Below are positions 36,580-49,519 of a DNA stretch of 64,000 bases, in pieces. The stretch is from Trebouxia sp. TZW2008. Its lineage: Eukaryota > Chlorophyta > Trebouxiophyceae > Trebouxiales > Trebouxiaceae. The translations under genes and the position numbers were made by a program. The stretch lies in NCBI GenBank assembly GCA_002118135.1, contig BDIU01000103.1:186001-250000 (forward strand), given 5' to 3'. The notes under the pieces were generated by a model. That model saw only the letters and a list, made by a program, of their open reading frames with translations, searched no databases and was not told the DNA's origin. Position 1 is the stretch's first letter. Each line of letters starts with the position of its first letter.

Positions 36580-36927
36580 CGCAACGTGAACGGTGAAACG
36601 ACTTGCGAATCGCTATGACCAGCTCGAGACCTAACACCAAGAATTTGAATTCTACTGAAGTGCGTTTGACTGCAGAGCTGCACAGGCAAAGGGTAGGGTC
36701 CGTCTGTGCCACTCGACATCAGCGGGCGTGAGAGCCAGCTAAAGCAGCTTCTCAACAGGATCTGTTTGCTGGCCGTGCCCGCGACAAGAGTGTCTGTTGG
36801 ATCCAAAATCTGCAAGTGATCACCTTCCACGCGACAGTCACGACAGTCGGCCGATTGAGTCCGAACGCATCGGCTGCGTATGCGCAGCCAACAACAATGA
36901 CAAGATCCTAGAGTATTTATTCGCTTG
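36580..36927. promoter_or_regulatory. Divergent promoter region, haspin and FHA gene
   Basis: 348 bp between two diverging start codons. It must contain both transcription starts; no individual motif is claimed. Confidence 0.6.
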
Positions 36928-37932
36928 ATGGACAAAGAAAACGAAGCTGCAGAGTCAAACCAGGTACACTTGCTTATGCGTGCGCTCTGACAGCACACCT
37001 GGAAACAGGCTTCAGTCCAGACTTTGCAGAGCGGTGTGCCGACCAAGCCCATTTGTCTCTGCATGTGTCAGGCAGATACAGCTGAAAAAGCTCCAGATGC
37101 CCTGACGCTGAAAGTCATAGCAGGGCCAAGCACAGGAACAAACTTCTGCAAGCCTGGGGTGCTCAAGCTCACGGTGGGCAGGACAAAAGCCAGTAAAATA
37201 TGGATCAAGGACAGTGCTGTGTCAGAGAAGCATGGAGAGATCTGCTGGACGGCGCGTGGATGGATGTTGCAGGACCAAGGCAGCTCAAATGGCACGCTGC
37301 TCAATGGCAGGCCGCTTGAGGCAGAAGGTGCACAAATCTGCTTTCACATTGGCAGACAAGCCTGGCATGGTGATTGCCTGGATATGAATTGATGGTCATG
37401 TTGTTGATCAGGTGCTCCATCAAACTTGAAGGCTGGGGACATCATACAATTTGGCACTGACAGCCAAGCTGAGGTCCAGGTACCCAGTGACTGAGAACTT
37501 GTGTTGCTCTGACTGATTTTGCATCAGCAAATGCACACTGTATCTGCATCAGCTTAGGTGTCAGCTGTGTCACAGATATTCTCATGCCCAAGTGTATATT
37601 AAGTTGCATTCTAATATGAGCTTCACGCTGCAGATCACTCCTTTCCTGAGCGATCATGTGACCGTGCAGCAGTATCTTGAGGCTGAGACACAGCAGCAAG
37701 TCCAAAGTATCAAGGTACGGTGGTGTGTGAGTTCTTGTTTCAGGGTTGACACTTGCAACACATGACATGCACCCCTGTTCATTTTGCATGAGAGCGTGAT
37801 GTACAATGCTTTGACCAGCAAGAAAGCATGTTTCTGTAGGCAAAGTGCGAACAGCAAGCAAGTCAGTTGCAAAGTGCGTGGCTGGAGCACAAACAGGAGC
37901 TCATGCAGACACTGCAATCTCTGGGCAATTGA
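36928..37932 (+). CDS. Small FHA-domain protein
   Basis: Five exons: 36928-36963, 37072-37327, 37412-37479, 37634-37714, 37840-37932 (TGA); 534 nt, 177 aa, all in phase. An FHA (phosphothreonine-binding) domain fills residues ~20-125: LTVGRTKASKIWIKDSAVSE with the conserved Gly-Arg, then the Ser-x-x-His pair (SEKHGEI), and the DQGSSNGTLLNG turn with the conserved Asn-Gly. A short helical tail rich in Gln and Glu follows (VQQYLEAETQQQVQ; CEQQASQLQSAWLEHKQEL), likely a coiled coil. No other domain. FHA proteins bind pThr peptides in DNA damage and mitotic signalling. Pairing with the Thr kinase haspin on a shared promoter is suggestive, but no functional link is shown. Confidence 0.85.
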
Positions 37933-38072
37933 TTTATGAAAAATCGCTCAACAAAGACAGTCTCACAGCCCTGCTGGCATTGCGTGAGATAAAGGTTTCA
38001 ATGAAACAAACTGCCTACCTATTGCTGAAACCCTGTGCTAGCATACAGAAGCAATGACAAGCAACAAAGCAT

Positions 38073-41000
38073 TCACTGCTGCGGTCTACTGAAGGACTTG
38101 CTGAACCTGTCCCCAAAACCAGCAAAGCGATCTCCCAAACCTTGACCAAACCCTTGTTTTGATGCATTGTCATCAGAAGGGTGGCTGGCACCATTGCTTT
38201 GAGGCCCTAGAAATGGCATGCCAGGCGTGAACTTGCGGAACAGGCCTTTCATATCGGGTCCAGCCTGCTGATTTTGAGCTTCTATGCTGTGTGCCTCAGC
38301 CTCATACTTATCCCGCATCAAGGCATGAATACGCTGTTGTAATGCACCTTCAACACATGTGCAGCGTGTCAGACATACAGGTAAAGGAATCATGGCGCAG
38401 GTGTGAGTTTCGGCACCATGGAAAGTCATGTACATGTTTGCCAATATAATGCAGCTAACCCTGACAGGCGTGGGATCAATAGCAAAAGCAATATCGCTAT
38501 ATGGTGTAACCTCAGCATGTGTCACCTGACTCAATAAGGATGCTTGCAAAGGCTTGTTGCAACTCCAGTGCCTCAGATGGACTTTGCTGATCTGATGCAG
38601 CAGATTCTCCAAGCAGGTTGGCTTCTGCCATCAATGCTGATATTCTGCCATCACACGTTTGCAGCATGTCCATTGCTTCTTGTGGCTTCAGGTCAAAGTT
38701 CTGACCTGCAGCACCAAGCATGATACACACAGCTTAAGCAACACGCATTGGGAGGCAGTCAGCCACGCTTGCAGATGTGAAACATGCAGCCTCAAATAGC
38801 TGGTTGAGCTATCACAAACATACCCACATGCAGACAAGCTTGCATGCTGACCAAGTACCACTTAAATCTTCAGATGCTTCACCTTTCTTTGTCAACTTCT
38901 GCGGACAAAAGGCTGCAAACACTTGAGACTGAACAACATCTTTGTGAGCCTTAGGATGATACCTGCAACCACCTCAATGCTGCTGTCATGCAACCGCTGC
39001 CTCAAGGCAGCTACTTCTTGCAGAAGGTGACTGTAAGACGTGGTTGCTGCAGCAGCTGCCTCTGTCACAGGTGCGGCTGAAGCTGTGTTGTCAGCAGACA
39101 AGGTTGCCTGTGAACTGACACCTGCTGTCTGCTGGCTGTATGCTTCGTTTGTCTGCTCAGGAGCTGCTACAGAGGCTTCTTCAGTTTGTCCAGTAGCAGC
39201 TGCAGAGGCTGCCTCAGCCAATCTGGCGGCTGCTGCAGAGGCTTCCCCAGCTTGTCTGACAGCTGCTTGCTGGGCTTCCTGAGCAGCTGCTAGCTCACCT
39301 TCCACAGCAGCTGTATGTTGGTCTTTCAGCTTGAGCTGCTCCCGCAAAGACTTGACTTCCCTTGCCAGAATCTACACATCAGCAGAACAAAATTGCCATC
39401 ACAGGGCCTGGTCATAGATTGGCAATGCTACAAGTTGTGCACCTGGACTCTAGGGTCAGACCGCTTATAAGACCAAGTCTATTTGCAAGGCAATGACCCT
39501 GCGCTTAGGCAATAAACACCATGCTGTGCGGCACATATATATAGCATGTAGACCAGGCACAACGGCGGATTTGTTTGCAAAGTCTTGAAACAGGATGTGG
39601 CGTCTGACCTTTCTGTCTGCTCTGGACTGAATCTCTGCTGCAGCACTGTTTTGCTTGAAAAGCAACATCTCTGCTTGCAAACCCGCCAGCTTCCCTTCAA
39701 TAGCTGCTTTCTCACCTTGCAGATGCTGCATGTCCTGTCCTGATGTTGAGGCAGACAATGTTGCATCTGCACCTGCATGTGGAGCACAACAAGCTGCAAT
39801 AGCTGCAGCTGCAACCTGTCTAGACGTTGCACGCAATGCAACCTTTTCAGCAGGGCAGAACAGATTCTTGATGACGGCCTGTAACGCAATGAATGGCATA
39901 GAGATATGCACAACGTTACACAGAAACATTGTCTATGGCTTTGCAAATGACAAGTGGCAAGACTGCGCTGGCAGACCTTGGTCAGTATCCACAGCACTGA
40001 CAGGAGGGGCAACGCTGGGCTGGTCCTCTTCTTTTCTTGACTCTGACCCTGTCGCTGCCTTGTTTGAGTTGCCAATTTGAAGCTGCGCTTCCAATGTGTA
40101 AACCTTCTGCTGTGACTGCGCCAGTTGCTGCTGAACTTGCTTCAGGTCTGATTGTAGCCTTGCAACCTGATCCTGACTTGAGCTCAGCTGCTTTTCATGC
40201 TCAGCAGCAACTTGAGCTTGTGATGACTGGTGAGCAAAGTCTGCGTCTCTCACTGCCTGCTGTGACCGAGACAGTTGTTCTCTGGCATCTTGCAGTTGCA
40301 ACCGCAGACTTGTGACAGATTGCTGGGCTTCATTAAGTTGCCTGCTAGTATCTGCAGCAGCTGCATCAGAGTCTCGCTGTGCAGCTTCTGCTGCTGATGT
40401 TGCCTGCTGTGAATTGCTCAGCTCTGATTTGATGGCATCCAGATCTGCTTTCAGCTTGTCAGATGCAATTTGGCTGGCAGAGAGTTGCTGCTGCAAAGCT
40501 TCAGAGGAGGTCTTGCTGTCTGTGAGCTGCAGGTCCAGGTCTGTCAGCTGTGATCTGAGCTCAGATGTGTGTGACTCAGCAGCTGTGAGATCCTGCTGAA
40601 GGTGCTGTGATGTGTCCTGTGCCTACAAGACAAGAAGCAGTTCCAGTGATGCACACAGTGGCACATCAGGTAGCTGTAGGACAGAGCGGCAAAGGCAGCC
40701 ATGTTTAGGCTATTGGAAACATTACACACTTCACAAGCAGGCTGCAAAAAGCTACGCAATGCTGCATCAAGCCATGACGTACGTGCTGTGCTCTGAGCAA
40801 GTAAGTGCATCCAACTCAAACAGTGAGCACAGGCACAGGAATCGACATGCTAAATCAATATAACAATGCAGACAGCTGATGTTCAACGTGCCCCACTGGG
40901 ATTTCACCTGCTGCAGCTGAGAGACCAGGTCAGCTTCCCTGGCAACAGCCTGCATGACACCTGTCTCTGACGATCTAGCTTGCAATTCTGCCAGCTGTGC

Positions 41001-42835
41001 AGCCAGCTGCCTTTTGGTATGGCGCTCTGTGTAGATGGCTTCCAATGCATCTTGCAGGTCTCCAGCTGCCCTATCAAGCTGCTGCTGCAACGCCTTGACA
41101 TGATGCTTGACAGTGACCCTCTGCTCCATTCGCAAGCCTAAGCGCATCCTGGGTTCTGAGGCGGCAGATGCAGCATCTGCCGTGCCAAGCTGACGCATAC
41201 TGGTAGCTAAGCTAGGTGGCTGTTGCTGTGCAAGGTGCGCTGAAGCTGTGCTTGCAATGCTGGCATGGGCACTGTTGCCTGCACTGGTGCTAGCGCTTCT
41301 GGCCATGGGTTGGGCTTGTGGGTCGGGGTAGGGGTCCTGGGAAGGGGGAAGCTCGTGTGTGTTGTCTGACGCTGAGCGCTGGAGGGGTGGTAGGGAGGGC
41401 CGCCCAGATGGCAAAGCTCCCACACCTGTGAGCCAAGCAGAGTTGGCGCTCAGAATACCTTCTGATTGCTTAGCTTGCACAGTCCATAGACTTTGCAAAA
41501 ATTTCCAACAGGCCTAAAAGCAAACCATGGCGCAGCATACTCTCTGCATTGCAAACAGCAATCTGCAAACAGCATGATGCAGGGGACAGCACAATCCTGT
41601 GTGTAAGAGGCCAGCTGCATTGCCAAGAGACAACTGCTAGAGAGTGTTGCATCCAGAGCATGCTTTGCAGCGAGCATTGAAGCACATATCGGCTTGACTG
41701 CAAGTACTTGGATGCTTGACTGCATCGAGAGGCAGTCATTGACAAGTTCAGCGCATGCATGTGCTGGATCAATCGACGTCATTGGAAGAGTATGTGCATG
41801 TGTCTCTACCTGAACTGTAGAGGCTTGCAGCACTAGTGGATGGCGCTGCAGTGGACTGCTGGCTGCTGCCTTCATGCACACTGGAGCTGCCTCCCTCTGA
41901 CCATGCATAACTGCCTGTCTGAGACGCCGGCCTTGAATGCAGCGGTGTTGGCTGCACTCTGCAGTCAGGAACGCAGGCATTGGCAGCAAAATAGCACTTA
42001 TCAGATTTGCTGACAGCAACCTCAGAGGCACATTATATCTGACAGCAGGCGTTCTTGAGCAAAAGTTTGTGCTGTGCTGATAATTGCTTGTTCAGCAGAT
42101 GGTAGATTCACAGTAGTGGCTTTGTATTCAGTAACGTCTCATGAGAGGCGTGAGTCACCTCTGCACAAGCCGAGCAGCGTCACTCAGCTCCAGAAAGTTG
42201 TTGAGCACCCGTGAGCGGGCAATCTCCCCGTCACCAATGAGCTTCCAAAGCCAGGATTCAAGCTCACGCCTCCGCTTTTCCACCAAGTCAGGCCTTTTGT
42301 TCACTCCCACAAGCCTGTTCTTGGAAGGAGGGTCAAGCTTGGCCATTTTCTTGTTTCCAAGCTCTTCTTTGAGCTGCAGTGAGACAAGGGCAATTGCTGT
42401 GCATGTATTCACAGCATGCATGCTGCTGATGATCATTGCTGCTGACACTGTTAGTCATATCATTTGCCCAGCAGAAATGTGCGAGGCCTTTTGTGACCAG
42501 CATCATCATCCATCAGCGCATGATGCAGATGAGACTGCATGCAAGCAATTACCCTGCTGTATAGCTTGGTGAAATGGCTGAAGCGCCTGAGGACGCTTCG
42601 AGTCCTTGGTGCAGCATCTGCTTCTGGTGGCAAGACTTTGACCTCTACCCGGTAGAACTGCAACAGGGTTTGTCGTCAGTTTTGTCGCATTGGCTTGTAT
42701 CTGGAATGTCGCAAGTGCTAGTGAGTGCTTGGAGAACTGATTCGGTCGCCCTACCACTATATTCTCGTCCCCTTCTAGCGTTGCCTGGGTCCAGGAGGGT
42801 ATGGTGACGCTGAATTGCCAGCCATTGCTGCCCAT
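38073..42835 (-). CDS. PX-domain and coiled-coil protein, EREX/EREL-like RAB5 effector
   Basis: Ten minus-strand exons: 42835-42755, 42657-42553, 42373-42159, 41958-41810, 41425-40908, 40622-39977, 39808-39609, 39371-38963, 38705-38526, 38347-38073 (TGA). Total 2,778 nt, 925 aa; phases agree throughout. The protein opens with NGWQFSVTIPSW, as in Arabidopsis EREX, and a PX phosphoinositide-binding domain (FYRVEVKVLPPEAD, RSVLRRFSHFTKLYSR, RRRELESWLWKLI, FLELSDAARL). A Ser/Pro-rich linker is followed by ~450 residues of heptad-like Gln/Ala/Leu/Glu coiled coil. The tail is Gly/Phe-rich (GDRFAGFGDRFSKSF). EREX and EREL proteins bind canonical RAB5 and act in vacuolar transport from endosomes; that role is inferred by similarity. 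The Met at 42835 leaves a shorter N-terminus than land-plant homologues as I recall them. Tail-to-tail with the FHA gene (140 bp) and head-to-head with the next gene (160 bp). Confidence 0.85.
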
Positions 42836-42995
42836 CGTTCACTGAGTAATTTCAGTTTGTAAGATTGCGCATCATGCAAAGCTTTGCAAAGTGCGACCTT
42901 GGCATCACAAGCTGGATCACAAAAGTGGCGGGTCAAGTTGCAGCAAAGACACGTAGCTGAGGAGTTCAGTACAGCATCGTGCTGCTGTCGATGAC
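42836..42995. promoter_or_regulatory. Compact divergent promoter, EREX-like gene and unidentified gene
   Basis: Only 160 bp lie between diverging ATG codons, the shortest such gap in the window. Confidence 0.5.
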
Positions 42996-45900
42996 ATGAC
43001 AAACCGTCGATCGGGCCCACATGTCGCAGCAAGCAGGCCAGGTCGACCAGCAAAGGAAGCAAAGGCAAAATTAGTCACAATTGCGAACTTCGCACAAGCC
43101 AGGTCAACATTTCCAGCTCAAACTGTTGAAGGCGTGCTGAGCGAGCATCAGCAGGATTTGCAAGACGTGCTGCTGTACTCCAGCCTCTGCCACCCCCATC
43201 TGCGCAGTTTGTGCGTCCAGCACTGTGCACCAACCAGGTCTGGCAGCAATCGAACCATGGAGGTTCCGCCAAGTCCGGTCCTAGAAGCTTTATACTTGGA
43301 AGCAAGCACACGCAGGAGGACAGCAGATGCCAAAGAGGTGCTTTGCTGACCAACATGTAACCGTAAGAACGGCAATCAGCAAACGACTGCTCAAGAGGAG
43401 TTGTTTTGCAGGCTGATGTGCTGGCAGCAGAAGCAGCTTGCAGAACTTCCGGGAAGCTGACTGGTCATTCAGCGTTACTTGTTGACGCGCGCTTGCTGCG
43501 GGAGGTTGAGCGAGTGTATCAACAGCATCAGCTTCCTGGCACAGGCAAGGCGCTTGTTGCAGAACAGCTGGACTCCTGCCTGCTTTTGCTTGTTGACACC
43601 AGAAAGCATGACATTTGATGTTGATGTCGTGCAGGGGTTCTGACCAAGGCGCAATTTCGAGCTGCTTTACAGAATCTAGGAATGCTTGGCAGCAAACCAG
43701 TAGCATTTGCTTCAACTGCCCAGCGAGTTGCAGCTGTGCAGTCCATTGCTCTGCATCCTAGCTCAGTGCAAAGACAAATCAAAGTGACGGAAAGTGTGTG
43801 GCACATATGTACAGAAAATGTGTCAGCATCTCTACCATGTCCAAAAGAGCAGGCAGCAGAAGCAGCATCAGTGCAGGCAGCAGAAGCAGCACTTGCAGAA
43901 ACTGCAGCACTTGCAGATTCTCAGCAGGATGCAGACAGCTGTGTGGTGCCTGAAGGACAAAATGAGGTCAACAGCAGTGACTTTCTTCTGAATGAGTCTA
44001 TCGATGCTTGGCACCAGCTCATCAGCAGCACGAGCAAGCCTGAGGCATATCACATGGATTTAAACCCTGCGCAAGCTGAAGGTGTTAGCAATGCACATGC
44101 AATGGGTCGCAGCTTACATGGAAACACAGCAGCTTTGGGGCGGCGTAGTCATGCTAGTCACAGCAAGTCCAGCATGCAGGGTGTCAGCTTGCAGCAGTTG
44201 CTCAGCTTTGTGCAGCTTGTGCAGCAGCAGACAAGCAACTCTGTTTCTGCAGCTTCGACATTGCCTGCTTTCAAGGACTTATCACCACAACAGTGTGCTG
44301 AGCTGAACAGGCTAGCACGCATGTGCAGCGAGAACAAGCAAGCCAACATGGCATATGTTGGCATTGGCAACAGGAAGCACTTGCCCCTGGGCACATCAGG
44401 TCATTCACACGGCACTGGTCAGCAGGCTTCAGCTGTGCAGCCAGTCAAGCTCAAAGGATCAGGCAGCCCTGATGGGACAACAGACAGCAAATGGCATCCC
44501 CGAGGTGTGCATTTCTGTGACACATTTGCTTTCGCATGAATTGTTAATCCGCAATTTGGTTTGACACATGTGCTTTCGCATGAATGGTCAATGCTGTGAC
44601 CATGTGCTGTTGCATATCAGAATTTCGTTAGCAAGGTACTTCCCCAGCATGCATCAGTGCACAGAGTATACCTTATCTCCTTCAGAGCATCCTCAGGTAG
44701 CATTCTTGCACCCTGTCCATCAGCACGATCTGCACAAGATGTGCTGCATAACGGCATTGTGATCTGATGGTGATCAGCTGAGCTCTGTTGATGCAAGCAA
44801 CTTGAACGTCTGCACTTTGGCACATGAGTCAAGCAATGCCCGTTCATGTGTGAATGACGTCTGCACCTTACTCTGGTGTTGCAAACGAACAAGACTCTGC
44901 AAAGCTGAACCACGTGCAACAAAACAGCACAAAATCCAAGCCTGTACATGTACCGCACATGCACCTTGATAGCAGAATCACAGCCCAGTGTGCAAACAGC
45001 TATCATGGCTGTGACTGCATCTGACGACACCTACTGTCATGGACAAAAGGTATGCTAAGCATCACCTCTGGGCTGTGTCTGGCAACAACAGCTTCCTGTA
45101 TGATGCCTGATGTTGAACTTTGTTTCTGCACCTTTTGTGTCCAGGCCGCAAGTCTTTGATGAAAAGGGGTTTAGAGATGCACTGCTTGCGTCTGCCTTTG
45201 TGCTGCAGCCACAGCAACAGTTGTGCGCTGTGCTGGGATCCCTGTTATGCAAAGCACCCTGTTGTAATTGGCAGGTCAATTAACAAGCACCTTATGCCAG
45301 TCTGTTACGTCAGCAATTGTCATTCGCTTCGAGGACCCTTGCTTGCTTTGCGCAGGTCATGCAGGCAAGAGACAGGCTGCTATGCTGGCTAGCACTGCCA
45401 TCAGATTCTCCAGGCGCAATCACAAGCAGCAGCAAAGACAGCAGCAGGAGAAGCAACCCTTGCAGCACAAGGCAGGCCAAAGCATCGCAAGCCCCAGGTT
45501 CTGTCAAAATGCATTAGCTGCAGTACTGATGTTGCACCCTTTGTCAGCAGTGCAAGGTTTTGAGGCTTGTGTGCTGTCTTGCACCGTCAGCTTGGTGTTG
45601 CAATCAGGATAGGTGCATTGTCAGAAAAGGACAATCTGTCAACAGTCCTGGCTATACCCCAGAGAGGTACGGGGAAAAGACTTTCCCTGAAAAGAAGATG
45701 CAGTATTTTGCATCAAGCCAGCACTGGGCTGCCCTCTTGCCACTGCCCTATGCATCAAAGACACCTCACAGGAGATGTCCTTGAGGTTTGACCAGAAATC
45801 TTGCCCGCAGAACCTTGTCTGCAGCATCGAGATTTGTTCAGTCCTGACAAGTCAAGCACAGCATGGGTGACTTGCAGTGACATAGGTGTGTCATGAGTGG

Positions 45901-48711
45901 ATGGACCTGTTGGCATACTAGCTGACTTGGCTAAGCATTCATGCATTTGAAGACAAGGCTGTGATTTTTTTTTACAGCCACATCATGCATGTCGCAGCAG
46001 ACAAAAGCTTTGTTTGCTTCCAAGATCAGGCATTTTCGCAAAGCTCCCTGTTCCCCACTGAGCATCATGTGCTTTGACTTGTAGGTTCAAAGCACCAGAG
46101 GGTGAGCTTGCCAAGACTCAGCCCTTTGCTCGGTCAGCATCAACTGCAGCGGAGGTTGTCAAGCGCCGTCAAGCCCTGGCTGAGCTGGAAATGGCTCCTT
46201 GCACTTTCCATCCAGCCCTGGACCCTCACAGCCGTGCCCTTGTCACTGCAATGGTGAGGCTTCCAATCTTTCATGCAAAGAGCGATATGTTGCCTGTGCC
46301 ATGTGTGTTGCAACCACTGCACATGTCATCCAGCCCTGGACCCTCACAGCCGTGCCCTGATCACTAATATGGTGAGTGGACCGCGCATGTCCAGCAGTCC
46401 TTGCTGCAAACACCATTCTTGATGTAAGCCCTGGTGCTCTGACTGTGCTTGTGTAGCTGTAGCAGCTGAGCTGAGCTTCTGGAGCTAGCTGCTGGCTTGT
46501 TCATAAAAAGCATCCCAGGACTGAGCTCTGAAAAGCAGAAATCATTGCACCTGAGTATCATGAGGAAACAGGCAAACCTCATGGCCATTAGGTGCATATG
46601 GTCTTATACAGTGCTGCAGTGCACATGGGCAGACACCAAAGTTGGTAGAAGCGCCTCATGGGCTTTTCTGACGGCATCTTTCAGCTCAAGTGCATCATGC
46701 TGTGCAAATGTGGGCATTGCTCAAGTTTGCAGCCTGAATGGGCATGTCAGATAGCTTTAGATTGACTGAGAGCAGAAGTTCTGCAAGTCTGCGAGCAGTA
46801 GTCAGTGCAACAATTCACAGAAGTGTGTTGTGCGTTTTCCCCGCTGGTTATGCTGCAGAGCGTCATATCTGACTTGTCGCCCGAAGGATTCTTTGGCGCG
46901 TATATATTCTGAGTCAAATACCTATTGTGTCAACCCTGGAGCCGTGGTGTAGTGGTTATCACGTCTGCCTTACACGCAGCAGGTCCCCGGTTCGACCCCG
47001 GGCGGCTTCAAATATAATCGTCATAAACCCTTTTTGTCCATTTTTAGCGGCAGTGTGTTTTCCACTCGCCAGTTTGTATCTGACTTTATTCGCTAACGTC
47101 TGTGGGGTTTTTGCATGCACTGTATGCATTACATACACATGGCATGTGTAGTTGGTGCAGGAGGCGGCAAAACTTGCCGCAGTTGCTGAGAGTCTAATTC
47201 TGGCCCGCTTGCTCTGCACTGCATTGCATGGATCCTTTGGCACTTACTTGAGCAGCTTCTGGGTGCCACACTGATGTCAGTACCCTTTGTGTTGCCCATC
47301 TTGCATGATCCAAGCTACACAGCATGGTTGTGTGCATGAGGCACTGCTGACACAGGCCTGCTTTAAGCTGAAGCTTTTGCATTGCAGGCGGATTCATACA
47401 ATGCACCCCACAGGACTGCTAGGCTGAGCAGCCATGCACCTCTCATGAACACTATGCAGCTCAGCTCAGGTGTGACAGCCAATGACTCAGGCCAAGACTC
47501 TCAGGGCACATCAGAGGGAAAAGACCTGCTGCCAATAGAAGCACATAGCAGCCCTTTAGCATTGACCTCATGGCACATTCAAGAGCAGCAGGCTTTTGAC
47601 GCATGCACCTTTGCTCCCAAGCTGAATGACACCACCAAGGTCAAGAGCATTGTTGCACAGCGATGGAAGCGCCCTTTGTCACACAATCAGCAGTCTGCAT
47701 ACTTGCAAAAGCAGCCTCCAGACATGCACAGAAGCAGCACTGCTGCTGTCACCGCAGCAGCTGCTGACTGTACTGACACCACGGATGTCAGTAAAGCGCC
47801 TTTAGACCAGCAGACTGACACAGCACAGAGACATGATGCAGTAGAGGACAATGATGTAGATGGACTGGCCGACTCAGCCTTAAGGCAGCAACCACAGGGG
47901 CCACACCACAGCCTCCCGTGTGCTTTAGCTCAATCCACAGGGACAAGCAAACGCTGCAGAAGAGCAGGTGTTACAGGCAGACAAAGAAGGCAATTCAGCG
48001 ATTGCTATGCAGCTGCAGCACACACAGCCAGGCAGCATTGCAAGGGCTTTAGTCTCTTTCAGCCCTCTGCTGAGCAGCATCAGCAGCCTTCGCAGAGCAG
48101 TGCTGCTTCTTCTGTGGAAGATCAGCTCGAGGCTGACATTGCTGACTGTGACAAACAGCTAGCTCAGCACAAGGGGGCGAGACTTAAGCAGGTTGCTCAT
48201 CCAGGCATGCAGACACTGTCAGCAACGCAGATGTTGTCAGCAACAGATACAGATCCGACTGCTGCAGATGGCGCACTAGCGGCAGAAAATGTCAATGGAG
48301 CGCAAGATGTACGGAATCTGCAGTCTCAAGTCAGGATTGGCCTAGAAGCATTGATGCCTGATGGGTCAGCTATAAACCTGGAAGTCGGACAGGTAAGCAC
48401 TGCCAGCATCTGGAGGACTGACTAGCGCTGACTGTAGCTTTGGTGGTGTATGACATCGCCAGTATCAAGAGGATTGACTACATCGCTCTGTTGCTGCACA
48501 AGCTGCAAGATCGACTGCGGTTGTATTCCTCTGCTATGAAAAACTGCAAGATCTACTTCAGCTGTATCCATGGGACTGTGCCTAACTTTGAAGCTGATGT
48601 TGGTTGCAGGCGGAGAAGCTGCGCCATGTGAGCAAGCTGTTTGCAGCAATGCTTGATCTCAGTGCAGCCACAGGTGCAGACGTTACACCTGCTGCGCTGA
48701 AAGCCTTCTGA
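42996..48711 (+). CDS. Unidentified large algal protein with CTFxPxL motifs
   Basis: I do not recognise the family. Exons with clear borders: 42996-43337; one starting at about 43412; about 43653-44504; about 45145-45273; one starting at about 45356; one near 46085-46251; 47385-48392; last exon 48610-48711 (TGA). Several internal phases remain unsettled, so the gene could be two. Visible features: an EF-hand-like half loop (DGVLTKAQFRAALQ-type: GVLTKAQFRAALQNLGM), an Ala/Glu-rich repeat near 43855-43920, a short motif seen twice (CTFHPALD and CTFAPKLN) of the kind I associate with some cilia- and basal-body-associated algal and protist proteins, Ser/Gln-rich disordered stretches, and a helical end (LRHVSKLFAAMLDLSAATG). 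A tRNA-Val gene lies in the long intron before 47385. One exon end is duplicated (46203-46259 and 46324-46379). Confidence 0.5.
46203..46379 (+). repeat. Tandem copy of an exon end and donor
   Basis: 46203-46259 and 46324-46379 both read CATCCAGCCCTGGACCCTCA and end in ATG|GTGAG donors in the same phase, so both could serve as a 5' splice site for the CTFHPALD exon of the unidentified gene. Confidence 0.8.
46938..47010 (+). tRNA. tRNA-Val (anticodon UAC)
   Basis: Folds as a canonical 73-nt tRNA: acceptor GGAGCCG with CGGCTTC (one G-T pair) and discriminator A; D arm GTGTAGTGGTTATCAC; anticodon stem-loop TCTGC CTTACAC GCAGC with anticodon TAC; T arm CCCGG TTCGACC CCGGG. A and B boxes are intact, there is no intron and no encoded CCA. 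T-rich runs at about 47028-47046 could end Pol III transcription. It is on the same strand as the unidentified gene, inside one of its introns. Confidence 0.97.
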
Positions 48712-49519
48712 TTCAGGATTGCAACAGCAATCTGGTGCTGCCATGGCACACGCACTGCTAGATGTGATTGGCTGCAGCCAAATGCAGAATGTCTGTTTCT
48801 GGTTGTGACTCCGCTGCGGCATCGGAATGCAGCATGGCAGCTTCAGATTATGTGTCAACTGCGGCATGCAACTGCAGCATATGTCTGGCAGATCCAGGCA
48901 GTGTTGCTAACATAGTCAGACTCCAAGCTGCCTCTATACACAGAGGCTCCTGTCATGACGCCTAACGGCGTGGACTTTTCTTTGATTCTTTTCTAGTCAG
49001 ACTGTCAAGTCTGGCCTCAGGGCCATCGTTTGAGGATGGACTTCAGATCGGAATCCTTGGAGCTCACATCAAATGTCCAAGTCAGACTGCTACGGGCCAA
49101 TTTTTAGTCTGCTTCTGTGTACAGAGAGGTTTCCGCCCTGATACATAGGCTTTTTTTTGTACGAAGGAGGGCTATTTCCGTATTGTCACTTCAGAGCTGA
49201 TCACAAGGCCTCATGATCATGATGCCATTTCAAAATATTGGAAAAGGGATCAACTAGTCAAAAACAACACTGTAGAAGGTCTGGCAGCTGTAGGCATGAT
49301 GCGCCTTCTTGACACGCCGTGAAGTTCATGCAGCGATGTCGATGTGCCTTGCTGTATATGTAATAGGATGAAATTACATGAAGTGTTGGTTCAACATGAA
49401 ATGATGGTACAGAAAGCGTGAATGGCAAGGCCCGATTTGCCTCTGCAATGTTCAGTAATGATCCCAACAGTTTGCTCTGCAATGTTTGACTGTTGTCTCA
49501 ACATTTGACTGTGCAATCT
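48712..49519. other. Tail-to-tail spacer, unidentified gene to HYLS1
   Basis: 3' UTRs of both genes; no exon supported. A T-run (TTTTTTTTG) is near 49150. Confidence 0.45.
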
